Below are positions 1 through 9,621 of a DNA stretch of 64,000 bases, in pieces. Position 1 is the stretch's first letter. Each line of letters starts with the position of its first letter. A model generated the notes under the pieces. That model was not told the DNA's origin, searched no databases, and was given only the letters and a program-made list of their open reading frames with translations. The DNA comes from UBA4582 sp038106185. GTDB taxonomy: Bacteria > Pseudomonadota > Gammaproteobacteria > Pseudomonadales > Azotimanducaceae. The stretch covers positions 4,864-68,863 of the forward strand of contig JAYODE010000018.1 in assembly GCA_038106185.1 (NCBI GenBank). Reading direction: 5' to 3'. The position numbers were made by a program, and so were the translations under genes.

Positions 1-3000
1 ATCCATAGCTGCACCTCGATGGCGCGATTTTTGCCCTCATTCACTCCGCTGCTACCAAGGTACAGCTTCACGTCCACAGGCCCCGCCGCGAGCGACAGGT
101 CTCTTACGGTTGGCTGGTCCAACAGCAGCGTGTTGGTGCCGCCGCCAGCCGTCAAAATTGTACTAAAGGCGCCTGGTATGCCACGGGTCAGCGTGTTGAG
201 GCTCAGATAAAGCTGCTTACTACCGGCTTCGGGAACCTGCGATTGTGAAAGGGTTATGGTCTGAGCAGAAGGGGTCGCGCCCGGTCCATCGGGATTGATG
301 ATAGTTGCCGTATTGTTAATCAGCATGCCCGGTGTACCGGTGCCCACCGTCGTGGTGATAACGAGGTTACATTGGGCGCCGGCGCCGAGAAAGACGTTGG
401 TCAGACTCACAATTCCGCTACTATGATTGGCAAGCAGTGGACTCGAGGCCTCGTCTACGCAGTTTGTCGCAGCGTTACTGTAGTCAAGGCTTAAAGGGCT
501 CTGCTGCAGCGAGTCGGTGACTGACAGGTTGTTGGCTGGCTGTGCACCCGAGTTGATCAATGTTACGGTATAGGTGAGGGTGTCACCCGGGTTCAGGTCA
601 CCGCTAAAACCAGCCGTTTTAGTCGAGGTCGAGAGGTTCGATGCTGATAGCGTCGTAAAAGAGGCGGCCGCAGCGTGGCTGACCACAGGCGCAGTTTCCA
701 AACCTTCATGGGCAATGACCTGCAGCGTCCAGCTACCTCTGGTGGCCGGCGGGTCTGAGTCGGTGCGGATCAAGTAAAAGAAAGTTCGCGTAGCTGGGTT
801 GCCGTCTTCAAGTTCGCTGGAGTAAGAAAAGCAGGGTGCGTCACCCGCCTGACAGTTGGCGAGTGGCACTGCAACACCGATCGTATTATCAGGATTGCTC
901 AGGAAGACTTGAGTGGGATTTGGGTCCACAGGGGATTGGATATCTGCCTGGCCGAAGGGATCGCTGATCGTTACTTGCGCGTAAAGGACCGAGCCTGGTT
1001 CTGGATTGGTTATCAGCGGGCCACTGCCAGATTCGTCAAGATGAAAACTGATGGAGTCGACATTGATAACCGGGTCTGGTACCAAACGTACCACAGAATA
1101 ATTTCCTGCCGTGTCAAAACTATAAAGCGCTGCGTCACGATTGTTGTTGGTCTGCAGATTACTGACGGTTAGCTGCAGACGATTACCCGCCGGAATAGTC
1201 AAGTCGGTGATCAAAGGCAGGCTGAAATTATAGGTTGTCACATTCCCATCCAGGCTGACATTTTGAGTAGTGCTACTGATGGTTGTGACGTCAAGACCAG
1301 CATGGTATCCAAGGCTTACCAACATCGACCGATTACGATTGTTAGCCTCGCCATTGGTTTTCATCCGCAGCGCGACATTGATTGGCCCGTTGGCAGCTTC
1401 GAGTGTGATCGCTTTTGCCAATTCCGGTGTGAGATTCAGGGTGACGCTGTTAGCGCCACCGCCCAGGTTGTTTAATACCAGAAAGTCTGTGTCACCTGCG
1501 GCGTTGGGTCGAGCACGGGTGAGCAGGGGGCCATTGTCGAGTTGGGTGAGATAGAGCAGCTTGGTACCGACGGCGGCGACACCGCTGATGGTGAGATCTT
1601 CAGCATCCAGTATCTCGCTGATACCACCGTCGGCACTGATGAGTGCTCGATTTGAGATCAGGGTGCCGACCGGCGTCGCAGGTTTGATGATGACATCATA
1701 TTCAACGGTCAGGGAACCCAAGGCAGGAATCACAAGTTCATCTAATACCAAATCTGTTGGTAGTGAAGGCGGATCGGAGACGGCGACGCCGTTAACCCTG
1801 AGAGAACCGGAAATGTAGGCTACATGGGCATCGATGGTGTCAGTCAATGCAAGGTTAACGGGCGACTTGCCGCCTGTTTCCAGCAGGTTGATCGAATAGT
1901 GCAGGGTATCACCGGGATTAGTGTCAGCATTGCTGCCAGAAGTTAAATTCGCGACTGTCTTATAGGAGTCCTCGAGGTTGACGCTAGCATTATTGACATT
2001 GAGCAGAACGTGACGACTGGCACTCACCAGCGCTTCAGTACCCTCAAATGCAGTCACCTGAAACAGCCAGTCGCCAAGCTCGTTCAGATTGTAGGTGGGT
2101 GGAGTCAGTGCAAATTGAAAGAACCTTTGGCTACCAATATCAGGTTGGGTTGAGGGTATCGTCATGGCTTCCCCCATGATCGGTGTGGCCAGTGATGGTG
2201 CTGTCACGAAGAGGCGCGCCGAGGTGATATCTGCGGCACCAAATGGATCTTCGACTGTTGCTCGCACCCACAGGGACGAGCTTTCTGCGGCCGAGTCCAG
2301 CTGAACGCCGCCGCTGTCGATGTCGTTATCAAAAAACTCGATGGCTGTAACGACGAGGGGCTCAAGGGCATTGAGCGATACCAGGCTCGAATGATCACCA
2401 ACGCCCGCATCCTTCATACTATGCAATGTCACTGATTCGCCGGCAACCGGGGTGGTATTGGTGAAAGTCAGCGTCAAGGAGCTATTCGCAAGCAGCGGCA
2501 AGTCGTTGGCGAGGTCAATCTGGAAAGGAAGATACTGAGCGCCTGTAATGCCGGGTAACAGATTGACATTGACTGTATCGGTGCCAATGACGCCAGTTGA
2601 TGCACCTGTGTAACCCAGCGTTGCCTGGATTTGACGCTCGCCACCAAAACTCGTGTCAAGACTGATCCAGAGACCCAGCTCGATACTGCCGGCAGCCAGC
2701 GTGAGATCTGCTTGCAGCACTGGCGCCAGCGTCAGGGTTACAGTCCCACCCTGGCTACTGACTGTGCGAAGAGTGTCGATTATCGGCAGGGTTCGGTCCA
2801 GGCTGGGCGACGTTGCCAGATTGTCGACGTATAAGGGCTTATTGCCACCCCCGATACTGAACGGACTGATCACAACAGAGGGTGCGGTCGCAGTTACATC
2901 TGTCCCCATATTGTCGACTGAAAGGGTGGCGTCGATAATGTCGCCAATAGAGACTGATGTTGATACCTCGACGCTAAAGGTGACCGTTACCGAGGCCCCG

Positions 3001-6000
3001 CCGTCAAGGTTGATGTTTGAGATAACCAGATCAGTGCTTGAAGGTATGATGGTGGCTGTCGCGCTGCCAGATACCATGACATTGCTGAGGTTAGTGGTGC
3101 CGCTAGGTATCGCCTCGGCAATAGCGACGGTTGTACTCGTCGTGCCGGCATTGTGAATGACGATGCTGTAAGTTAAAACGTCACCCACGTCCCCAAAGAG
3201 CGGGGTGACTGTGTAGGTGGCATCGACCGCAGGCACCGTGGTTGTGAAACTGTTCACCTCGGTGTGGGTAATAACTCCTTCCTGGCCCTCAGCTGCGGTA
3301 ATCGTTGCGACCCACAAGCCGGGGTTGACGAAGGTAACGGGCGGTATCTCATAGGCGTAGACATAGGTCTTACGGCCGTCGATGGTGCTAACCGAGCTTT
3401 CTGTCATGGTGATCTTGCTGACCTGCTCGACCAGATCAGGGTCAACCAGCGTCAGCTTCGCACCAGTGATGTCAAAGGCGCCAAAGGGATCGCTGACAAC
3501 CGTCTCGATATATATGGTGTTACCCGCTTCTATCAGATGGGTGGGTGAGGCCAGTGCATTATTGCGATCTGAGTCCGAATAAAAATCGATGCTCTCGACA
3601 TTGATGACATTGACGGCATCCAGGACCACACTCGACTTAATCCCGTTGAGTTGCGCGTGTAGTTTGATATTGCCCAAGGAGCCGCCGCCGTTGGTGATCG
3701 TCAGCGTGATGTCTTCGCCGCTACCAAGGTCCGTGATGGCCGAATCGAGCGTCACTTGAAACGGGAATAACTGAGCGCCGCTACTACCGCTATTCATGCT
3801 CACGCCTGAAAGACTGGTGCTGGTTCCGATGAGGGTCCCTGACTGGTAATGCAATGTCGCAGACAGGTCATAGACACCGGTGTTCTCTGCTTCAATCCAG
3901 ACCGAGACCGGAATAATGCCGGCTCGTATGTTCAGGTTGCCAGCTAACAACGGATTAAGGGTCAGCATTTTGCTGGTGCCAGGCGCGAGGGAGACCAGGC
4001 TGTCGATATCCGGCGGACTGCGGGTTAAAAATCCGGTGCCATTCAGATCGTCCAGATAGAGTATCTTCGCGCCGCTTGCCAAACCAGCAACAAACAGAGT
4101 GGGTGCCGTGACAGATTGGTTCGCCCCATTGTCCTGGGTGATCTCGAGGGCGCTGTTGATCAGGCTGCCAGCGACAGCGCTCGGTTTGACCGTCACATCG
4201 TAAACCACCAGGCAGCTCTCGTTAGCAGCCAGAGAAGGGTAGGTGATTGTGATGACGCCGCCGGCTTCGAAGACCGTCAGGCCAGAACAGCTTAAGGTCG
4301 GTTGAAAGGTCAGGTTCGTGGTTTGAGCGTCGAGCAAACCGGTCATTACCAGGTTCGTCGCAGCAATCCCCGCTGACTCCTGCAGTCTGAGGGTGTAGCG
4401 GATACTGTCACCCGCCTCCAGGAGACCACCGTTGATGTCGATGACCGTCAAATCAGATGCGGACAGGTCGCTGGGCGTTCCAGAAATTACAGGTGTGATA
4501 TCACGGTCGACGTTGTTGTTGACACTGGTCTTGGCCATGACATCGAACAGACCATTGATCGCGCTTTCTTCGAAGAAATTGACCGGATCAAATTGGTTCG
4601 AATCGGTATGTTTGCCGGTAAAGGTCGTACAGCTGTCTATTAGTCCATTGCACAGTGATGCATAGACAATATTAGTCACCGGTGATAGGCCGCTTGTGAC
4701 ATCGACGTTAACGACGATGTCGGGCAAATATTCACTGCGATTGAGTTTTCCGCCGGGCAACGTTGCCAGATCATAGGTGCAGCTCAGCTTGTTATCGATG
4801 AAGTCAGTGGCCGTGCAGTCCCAACCGGGTGCAGTGATATCTGTCGAAGCGTCAATTTCTATGCCGGCGGGTAGGGCGTCATAGACATGTAAGTAGCCGG
4901 TTGCAGCGCCACTTAAGGCGATCCTGGTACCGTCGCCATTGTTGCGTACTTGAATCAAATATTGCGCCTGATCGCTCGAAGGGAACTGAAAAACATCAGG
5001 GCTGCTGAGGAAGACCTCGATATCCGCCAGGGCCTTGTTGTCGATGGCGATGATCTCCGCCATCAATAACACCAGGTCTGTGCCGCTGTTGTAGCGGGTA
5101 GTGGCAGTGAAAGCGTTGGCTTGTTCGAATAACTCGGCGCTGATGTCATAGGTATCAAGATCTAAGCCGTAGGTCGTATTTGTATCGAAGAGATTAGGGC
5201 CGGTGACCGTCGAGTTATATTGGTTGTCGATGGGGTTGAGCCCATTGACCATGGTTGTAAAGGGACCACTGCCGATCTGAAGCTGAAAGTTCTCGGTGCC
5301 GAAGATCGTTTCATCGCCTTCAAAGGAAAGGTGAGTCATCTTGCCTGTCGGTGTGTCGGGATCGACAACGAAATTTCTGGGTGACAGGTCAAATTGCGCG
5401 TTTTTAAAGTCCTTGAAGCCCTCAAACAAATTGATGACACGAACCTGGTCTATGGCAGGATTTTCAAATACGACGATTAAAGCCCAAGCAGCGAGACAGG
5501 TTTGCGTGGCGGGCCGGTTGTCTGGCTCGCCCTCGACGTGGACTACCATGCCAGCAAGCGTATAGGCGCCAGGTCCTGTCACAATGTTTGAGACATCGCG
5601 GCGTGCACCAAAAAAGTCGACGACCCCGGAGCCAAGTCCCGTGAGATTGTTGAAGTCTCGATCATTGAAGCCGGCAGCGGGAGCAATGGCGACGCCATTC
5701 AGGGTCAAGGCAGTTTGATTGGCAAGAGATATCGTTCCAGCGCCGGTGATATAGCTACTGTCGATATCTGCAGAGCCCGCATAGTACAGGTAAGCATCCA
5801 GTATCTGAGCGCCAGCGGGAATATTTAGTGAGACACTGGAGGCCATCGGTGAAACGAAGGCGCAGGCGTCTGTCGTATTACCGGCACTTCTAAAGCTCGC
5901 GCCGGTCGCAACATAATCGACGTTACCCGCATAGGTCTTGGTTAAACCAACGGTCTCACCGCCCGCGGCCAGTAAGACAGAAGAGCAGAAAGCGGTCGCA

Positions 6001-6062
6001 AGAAACAGAATGCATTGACAGACCTTGTTGGCTGTTAGCGAGTAACGACTGAATCGATTCAA
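1..6062 (-). CDS. Giant secreted multi-module DUF11-type surface protein (partial, C-terminus outside window)
   Basis: The minus strand is open without a stop from 6062 to the left edge, giving about 2,020 residues. I start it at a TTG (6062-6060) because an AGGAGGA lies at 6080-6074, the following residues form a signal peptide (MNRFSRYSLTANKVCQCILF, then a hydrophobic stretch ending near LLAAGG), and no in-frame ATG occurs nearby. About 500 N-terminal residues are followed by four similar modules of roughly 1.2-1.35 kb. Each has a DUF11-like segment (NPGDTLTYTVTLINSG and variants near 590, 1915, 3195, 4415), a segment starting K-x-LYL (near 213, 1552, 2833, 4055), and a beta segment with DPFGxxDI. 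DUF11 proteins are usually cell-surface or secreted, so export and adhesion or envelope function are inferred. No catalytic motif was seen. The gene is divergent from the transporter at 6382. Confidence 0.85.
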   Translation of the reverse strand, partial: MNRFSRYSLTANKVCQCILFLATAFCSSVLLAAGGETVGLTKTYAGNVDYVATGASFRSAGNTTDACAFVSPMASSVSLNIPAGAQILDAYLYYAGSADIDSSYITGAGTISLANQTALTLNGVAIAPAAGFNDRDFNNLTGLGSGVVDFFGARRDVSNIVTGPGAYTLAGMVVHVEGEPDNRPATQTCLAAWALIVVFENPAIDQVRVINLFEGFKDFKNAQFDLSPRNFVVDPDTPTGKMTHLSFEGDETIFGTENFQLQIGSGPFTTMVNGLNPIDNQYNSTVTGPNLFDTNTTYGLDLDTYDISAELFEQANAFTATTRYNSGTDLVLLMAEIIAIDNKALADIEVFLSSPDVFQFPSSDQAQYLIQVRNNGDGTRIALSGAATGYLHVYDALPAGIEIDASTDITAPGWDCTATDFIDNKLSCTYDLATLPGGKLNRSEYLPDIVVNVDVTSGLSPVTNIVYASLCNGLIDSCTTFTGKHTDSNQFDPVNFFEESAINGLFDVMAKTSVNNNVDRDITPVISGTPSDLSASDLTVIDINGGLLEAGDSIRYTLRLQESAGIAATNLVMTGLLDAQTTNLTFQPTLSCSGLTVFEAGGVITITYPSLAANESCLVVYDVTVKPSAVAGSLINSALEITQDNGANQSVTAPTLFVAGLASGAKILYLDDLNGTGFLTRSPPDIDSLVSLAPGTSKMLTLNPLLAGNLNIRAGIIPVSVWIEAENTGVYDLSATLHYQSGTLIGTSTSLSGVSMNSGSSGAQLFPFQVTLDSAITDLGSGEDITLTITNGGGSLGNIKLHAQLNGIKSSVVLDAVNVINVESIDFYSDSDRNNALASPTHLIEAGNTIYIETVVSDPFGAFDITGAKLTLVDPDLVEQVSKITMTESSVSTIDGRKTYVYAYEIPPVTFVNPGLWVATITAAEGQEGVITHTEVNSFTTTVPAVDATYTVTPLFGDVGDVLTYSIVIHNAGTTSTTVAIAEAIPSGTTNLSNVMVSGSATATIIPSSTDLVISNINLDGGASVTVTFSVEVSTSVSIGDIIDATLSVDNMGTDVTATAPSVVISPFSIGGGNKPLYVDNLATSPSLDRTLPIIDTLRTVSSQGGTVTLTLAPVLQADLTLAAGSIELGLWISLDTSFGGERQIQATLGYTGASTGVIGTDTVNVNLLPGITGAQYLPFQIDLANDLPLLANSSLTLTFTNTTPVAGESVTLHSMKDAGVGDHSSLVSLNALEPLVVTAIEFFDNDIDSGGVQLDSAAESSSLWVRATVEDPFGAADITSARLFVTAPSLATPIMGEAMTIPSTQPDIGSQRFFQFALTPPTYNLNELGDWLFQVTAFEGTEALVSASRHVLLNVNNASVNLEDSYKTVANLTSGSNADTNPGDTLHYSINLLETGGKSPVNLALTDTIDAHVAYISGSLRVNGVAVSDPPSLPTDLVLDELVIPALGSLTVEYDVIIKPATPVGTLISNRALISADGGISEILDAEDLTISGVAAVGTKLLYLTQLDNGPLLTRARPNAAGDTDFLVLNNLGGGANSVTLNLTPELAKAITLEAANGPINVALRMKTNGEANNRNRSMLVSLGYHAGLDVTTISSTTQNVSLDGNVTTYNFSLPLITDLTIPAGNRLQLTVSNLQTNNNRDAALYSFDTAGNYSVVRLVPDPVINVDSISFHLDESGSGPLITNPEPGSVLYAQVTISDPFGQADIQSPVDPNPTQVFLSNPDNTIGVAVPLANCQAGDAPCFSYSSELEDGNPATRTFFYLIRTDSDPPATRGSWTLQVIAHEGLETAPVVSHAAAASFTTLSASNLSTSTKTAGFSGDLNPGDTLTYTVTLINSGAQPANNLSVTDSLQQSPLSLDYSNAATNCVDEASSPLLANHSSGIVSLTNVFLGAGAQCNLVITTTVGTGTPGMLINNTATIINPDGPGATPSAQTITLSQSQVPEAGSKQLYLSLNTLTRGIPGAFSTILTAGGGTNTLLLDQPTVRDLSLAAGPVDVKLYLGSSGVNEGKNRAIEVQLW

Positions 6063-6381
6063 GTGTCGTTTCGTCCTCCTGACGAATATTGTGGTCTGCC
6101 CATGCCGCAGTTCGAGACTAGGTGAGTTTTCGATGCGACGCATCGGCGACAGTCCGAATGGTTGAATTGATAGACCGAAAGGTGAGTGGCAGATTCGTCC
6201 GGTCACTCGCCTGCGGTGCAAGCGATTTATGCTGGCGAAATATGGTTTCATCGCCGCTTTGTCATTATTTCCAGCAACTGTTATCTTGCGGTGACGGCTG
6301 CGACGCAATCCCAGCTGTTAGGATAGGAAGTAACGCTGCGACAGGAGTATCACCATCAGTACCTTAAGCCCAAAAATTCTC
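6063..6381. promoter_or_regulatory. Divergent intergenic region between the surface protein and the GPH transporter
   Basis: No gene is supported here. It must hold the promoters of both divergent genes. The only clear element is the AGGAGGA ribosome binding site at 6074-6080 (minus strand) for the large surface protein, 11 nt before its TTG start. On the plus strand an AGGAG at 6343-6347 precedes the transporter, but no ATG, GTG or TTG follows at normal spacing. Confidence 0.4.
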
Positions 6382-7689
6382 ATGGCGTATTCCGGTATCA
6401 CGCTACCGATGGCGGCGATGGGCATGCCTATTGCCGTTTATCTGCCGCGTTTTTATTCGGAGGGCATGGGCCTTTCGTTAGTGACTGTTGGCCTGGTATT
6501 TACGCTTGCACGTATCTGGGATGTGATCACAGATCCGATCATGGGCATGATCGTCGATCGCTATGACACGCGTTGGGGGCGACGCAAGCATTGGATTGCC
6601 TTGTCTATTCCGATTCTGTTACTCGCCGTCTACATGGTTTTTATGCCAAACCGCGAACAGGTGTCTGGCGGTTATCTGTTGTTCTGGCTGATCCTGCTCT
6701 ATGTGGGCTATACGATGTTGGCGATCGCACACCAGTCCTGGGGCGCAGAGTTATCTCAGACCTACGATGAACGGTCGCGTTTGTTTGGCTGGCGTGAAAT
6801 CTTCGTGATCGCCGGCATGGCAATTGTGCTGGCTTTACCTGCCGGCTTAGAGTTAACCGGATTCAATGATCAAGCCTCCAAGGTGGCCAGTATGGGTTGG
6901 TTTTGCCTGATTTTGTTTCCGCTTTTGGTGCTACCAACCCTGATCATGGTGCCAGACACCCACACGAGTCAGCAGTCCTCAGTTCCCTGGGGCGAGGCCA
7001 TGCGCATACTCTACACTAATCGTTTAATGTGGCGTTTGCTGCTGGCAGACCTGGCGTCGGGATTTGGTACTGCCGTGTCTGGCGCTCTGTACATTTTTGT
7101 CGCCAGCGCCTATTTCAAGTTACCGGAACAGGCCAGTCTGGCTTTGTTGTTTTATTTTTTGACCAGTTTTCTGGCGATGCCTCTGTGGCTCAAACTCGCC
7201 TATAAGGTCGGTAAGGACGCAGCACTGAAAATCGCCTTACTGTACGCGGTGGTGATCAACCTCGGACTGCTGTTGGTAGCAGAGGCGGGCAATGTCGGAG
7301 TTCTCTGGGGCTTTACCATAGCCTTTGGCGTTGCTTTCGGCGCAGCGCCGACCCTGTTGCGGTCGATGATGGCGGATCTGACCGACGAAGATACCTTACG
7401 TAGCGGCCAACAGCGCGCTGGGTTGTTTTTCGCGTTACTTACCACCACCAATAAGTTTGGGGCGGCGCTGGCGGTGGGTGCCAGCTTTGCGATACTGGAG
7501 GTGGTGTTTGATTTCGTTCCCGGCGGAAATAATGCCCAACCGGCGCTAGACGGTTTGTTAGTGACCTATGCTCTAGGTACAGCAGCGGGTTTGTTCGTGG
7601 CCTTCCTGGCTCTACTCGGCTACCCGCTGAATAAGCAGGCACATGATAAGATTCGAGCGCAGTTGGCGCTGCGTCAAGCAGCAGGGTAA
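6382..7689 (+). CDS. GPH-family (glycoside-pentoside-hexuronide) MFS cation symporter
   Basis: A 435-residue polytopic membrane protein with about 12 hydrophobic segments. Residues ~40-75 carry the family signature, a DVITDPIMG segment followed by D..DTRWGRRKHW in the first cytoplasmic loop, typical of sodium- or proton-coupled glycoside/hexuronide symporters of the inner membrane. Substrate cannot be read from sequence. The ATG at 6382 is used, but it has no good ribosome binding site; an AGGAG at 6343-6347 lies upstream of in-frame codons (ATC at 6355), so the N-terminus may be slightly longer through a rare start. The serine hydrolase follows 94 bp downstream on the same strand, suggesting co-transcription and uptake of the hydrolase's substrate or product. 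Confidence 0.85.
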   Translation: MAYSGITLPMAAMGMPIAVYLPRFYSEGMGLSLVTVGLVFTLARIWDVITDPIMGMIVDRYDTRWGRRKHWIALSIPILLLAVYMVFMPNREQVSGGYLLFWLILLYVGYTMLAIAHQSWGAELSQTYDERSRLFGWREIFVIAGMAIVLALPAGLELTGFNDQASKVASMGWFCLILFPLLVLPTLIMVPDTHTSQQSSVPWGEAMRILYTNRLMWRLLLADLASGFGTAVSGALYIFVASAYFKLPEQASLALLFYFLTSFLAMPLWLKLAYKVGKDAALKIALLYAVVINLGLLLVAEAGNVGVLWGFTIAFGVAFGAAPTLLRSMMADLTDEDTLRSGQQRAGLFFALLTTTNKFGAALAVGASFAILEVVFDFVPGGNNAQPALDGLLVTYALGTAAGLFVAFLALLGYPLNKQAHDKIRAQLALRQAAG

Positions 7690-7783
7690 ATCAAAGCAGC
7701 AGCCCGACCCGCGGCGCACCTAAAGCAAGCCGGCCGGGGAGTTTGAAACGCTTAGCTCAACGCCAGACCAAAAGGTAGAAAAG

Positions 7784-8995
7784 ATGATGCCAACTTCACA
7801 CCAAAACATGCGTCTCACCAGCACCATAGCCGCAGCCGAGTCGGTACTCGATCAGGCAGTGGCGCAGGGCGACTTACGTCTTGGCCTCGCGATGATTGCC
7901 AGCAGCGAAGAGATTCTGTTTCAGCACGCGGTCGGCGCCCGCGATGTCGAGGGGCAGTCGCCGGTCGACATGGATGCGATTATCGCGATGGCATCCATGA
8001 CCAAGCTGGTCACTACCATTGCGGCACTACAGCTGGTGGAGGGCGGCGCCTTGTCTCTTGATGAACCCGTCAATCGCTATCTGCCAGCGCTGGAGAGCGT
8101 ACAAATATTGGTGGAATTTCGTGGTGATGAACCAGTTTATAAGCCTGCGCCCAGGGCGCCGACCGCAAGAGAGCTCATCACCCATACCTCGGGGTTCGTT
8201 TATCCCATGTGGAACGCTAACGCATTAAAGGCGCAAACACTGGGGCTTACCGCGGGCTTGGCAGCGGGTCGAGCGTCGATCAACGCCCCCTTGAGTTTTG
8301 CGCCTGGGTCACGCATGGAATACGGTATCAGCACCGACTGGTTAGGGGTCCTGGTAGAGCAGATTTCCGGGCAAACGCTACTTAGCTACTTTCAGCAGCA
8401 TATCTTCACGCCGCTGAAAATGGTGGATACCAGCTATTTTCTGCCGCTGGCCAAGGCAGATCGCGCAGTACCAATTGTACTACGTACCCCTGAGGGCCTG
8501 ATCGATTCGCCCATATTTCAGCCTAAGCCCGGTGATGAGACCGCCGAGTACTTTTATAGCGGTGGCGGTGGCCTCTACTCGACCCTGAGTGACTATACTC
8601 GACTTCTGCGTGCCTTGTTGCGAGGGGGCGAGTTAGAGGGGCGAAGGGTCTTGCAAACCGCCACTGTCAATACCATGTTTGCGAACCAAATAGGTTCTTT
8701 GAGCGTTCAAACAGGCACCTCAGTCATGCCCATGCTAAGCAACGACTTTGATATGGGTTTCGGTTCCAGCGCCAAATGGGGGCTGGGATTTTTGCTGCAT
8801 ACCGAGGGTACAGCCCAGGGGCGTAATCCTGGATCAGGCTCCTGGGGCGGTCTCTTTAATTCCTATTTCTGGATAGACCCGGCTCAGGATCTCTGTGGGA
8901 TTTTCGCAACTCAGCTGCTGCCTTTCTTTGACACGCAGGCCGTGGCGACACTGAAAGCGCTGGAGCGCATCGCTTATGGACAACCAGAGGGCTAG
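7784..8995 (+). CDS. Beta-lactamase-fold serine hydrolase (class C / esterase, COG1680 type)
   Basis: 403 residues. The nucleophile motif is SMTK (Ser71-Lys74), the second-motif tyrosine is in EYGIS (~residue 181), and a C-terminal GSGSWGG..NSYFWIDP segment matches the third motif region of this family, in which HTG/KTG is often replaced by a W-G-G stretch. Family members act as esterases, D-aminopeptidases or beta-lactamases. No signal peptide is visible (N-terminus MMPTSHQNMRLTSTIAAAES), so a cytoplasmic esterase is more likely than a periplasmic beta-lactamase. The start is one of two adjacent ATG codons, 7784 or 7787, after GGTAGAAAAG. It lies directly behind the GPH transporter. Confidence 0.85.
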   Translation: MMPTSHQNMRLTSTIAAAESVLDQAVAQGDLRLGLAMIASSEEILFQHAVGARDVEGQSPVDMDAIIAMASMTKLVTTIAALQLVEGGALSLDEPVNRYLPALESVQILVEFRGDEPVYKPAPRAPTARELITHTSGFVYPMWNANALKAQTLGLTAGLAAGRASINAPLSFAPGSRMEYGISTDWLGVLVEQISGQTLLSYFQQHIFTPLKMVDTSYFLPLAKADRAVPIVLRTPEGLIDSPIFQPKPGDETAEYFYSGGGGLYSTLSDYTRLLRALLRGGELEGRRVLQTATVNTMFANQIGSLSVQTGTSVMPMLSNDFDMGFGSSAKWGLGFLLHTEGTAQGRNPGSGSWGGLFNSYFWIDPAQDLCGIFATQLLPFFDTQAVATLKALERIAYGQPEG

Positions 8996-9067
8996 ATGCG
9001 GCCCAGCCTCGGTAGCAGGGCCGACGATCTTTAGCTGAGGTTAGCCCCATTGAGACGCTATTATTCA

Positions 9068-9127
9068 TAAACTCTGCTCTTCAAAAACTCTGCTCTTCAA
9101 AAACTCTGCTCTTCAAAAACTCTGCTC
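9068..9127. repeat. Tandem repeat, 17-bp unit, about 3.5 copies
   Basis: The unit aaactctgctcttcaaa recurs almost perfectly in the spacer after the serine hydrolase. It is one of several short intergenic tandem arrays in this window; no coding or structural role is visible. Confidence 0.85.
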
Positions 9128-9173
9128 TACATAAAAGCCAGTGGCAGCCGGTGAAATGCGACCACCACCAGGG

Positions 9174-9383
9174 TAAACGCTTTAAAATCAAAGCATTTAC
9201 TTCAAAGCGCTTAATTCAAAGCGCTTAANNNNNNNNNNNNNNNNNNNNNNNNNNNNNNNNNNNNNNNNNNNNNNNNNNNNNNNNNNNNNNNNNNNNNNNN
9301 NNNNNNNNNNNNNNNNNNNNNNNNNNNNTAAACGCTTTAAAATCAAAGCATTTACTTCAAAGCGCTTAATTCAAAGCGCTTAA
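9174..9383. repeat. Assembly gap (100 N at 9229-9328) flanked by identical 55-bp sequences with an internal 14-bp repeat
   Basis: Bases 9174-9228 and 9329-9383 are identical and flank exactly 100 N. Each copy contains two adjacent ttcaaagcgcttaa units. The pattern is that of contig ends overlapping by an assembly k-mer of 55 that were scaffolded instead of merged, or of a longer tandem array collapsed by the assembler. The real distance here is unknown. Confidence 0.9.
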
Positions 9384-9384
9384 T

Positions 9385-9621
9385 TCAGAGCCGTGACCTG
9401 ATCAAATCGGTAATTTCCTGCTTTCTCGGAAACCGTCCGGTTTGGTATTTGGAATAGATGAGATCGCCATCAACGACGACGTCAAAGATGCCTTTGCCCA
9501 GCGGCGTCAGCGTGACAACAACAGGCAGTGCTGGTGGTAACTCTGTCTTAAGCTCGGCCGACAAACTGTCCGCCTCGGGCTTATAATTTCACTGCGCACA
9601 GTATCGAATCTCGATAAACAT
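9385..9621 (-). CDS. SelW/Rdx-family selenoprotein (in-frame TGA = selenocysteine)
   Basis: On the minus strand the ATG at 9621 is preceded by AAGGAG at good spacing. It reads MFIEIRYCAQ, then TGA (9591-9589), then NYKPEADSLSAELK and on to GIFDVVVDGDLIYSK, TGRFP and a TGA stop at 9387-9385: 78 codons counting the internal TGA. Rdx/SelW proteins are small thioredoxin-fold redox proteins with an N-terminal CxxC or CxxU motif after a beta strand, a mid-protein G.F.V..D...I.S motif and a terminal grFP..eI..LI; all are present. The TGA falls at the redox position (YC-A-Q-U-N). Bases 9582-9550 can fold into a hairpin with a GU-containing apical loop, as bacterial SECIS elements do. A simple nonsense mutation of an ordinary CxxC gene is the alternative, but the position and hairpin argue against it. 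The SelA/B/C machinery is not in this window. Confidence 0.82.
9550..9582 (-). promoter_or_regulatory. Candidate bacterial SECIS hairpin
   Basis: Reading the minus strand from 9582, six bases after the TGA: AAGC pairs with GCTT (9553-9550), GGC (9574-9572) with GCC (9558-9556), a G-G mismatch, then GAC (9570-9568) with GTC (9562-9560) around the loop AGTTT (9567-9563). The loop begins 21 nt after the TGA and contains GU, the features SelB needs in the known bacterial SECIS elements. Folding was done by eye. Confidence 0.6.

Noticed and set aside
574..3582. Several plus-strand open frames of 60-170 codons in the first 4 kb
   Set aside because: They are antisense to the continuous minus-strand frame of the large DUF11 protein and show no ribosome binding sites or family features.
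9385..9621. Reading the Rdx-like gene as an ordinary pseudogene
   Set aside because: Only one stop interrupts it, exactly at the redox position, with a good ribosome binding site, no frameshift and a SECIS-like hairpin.
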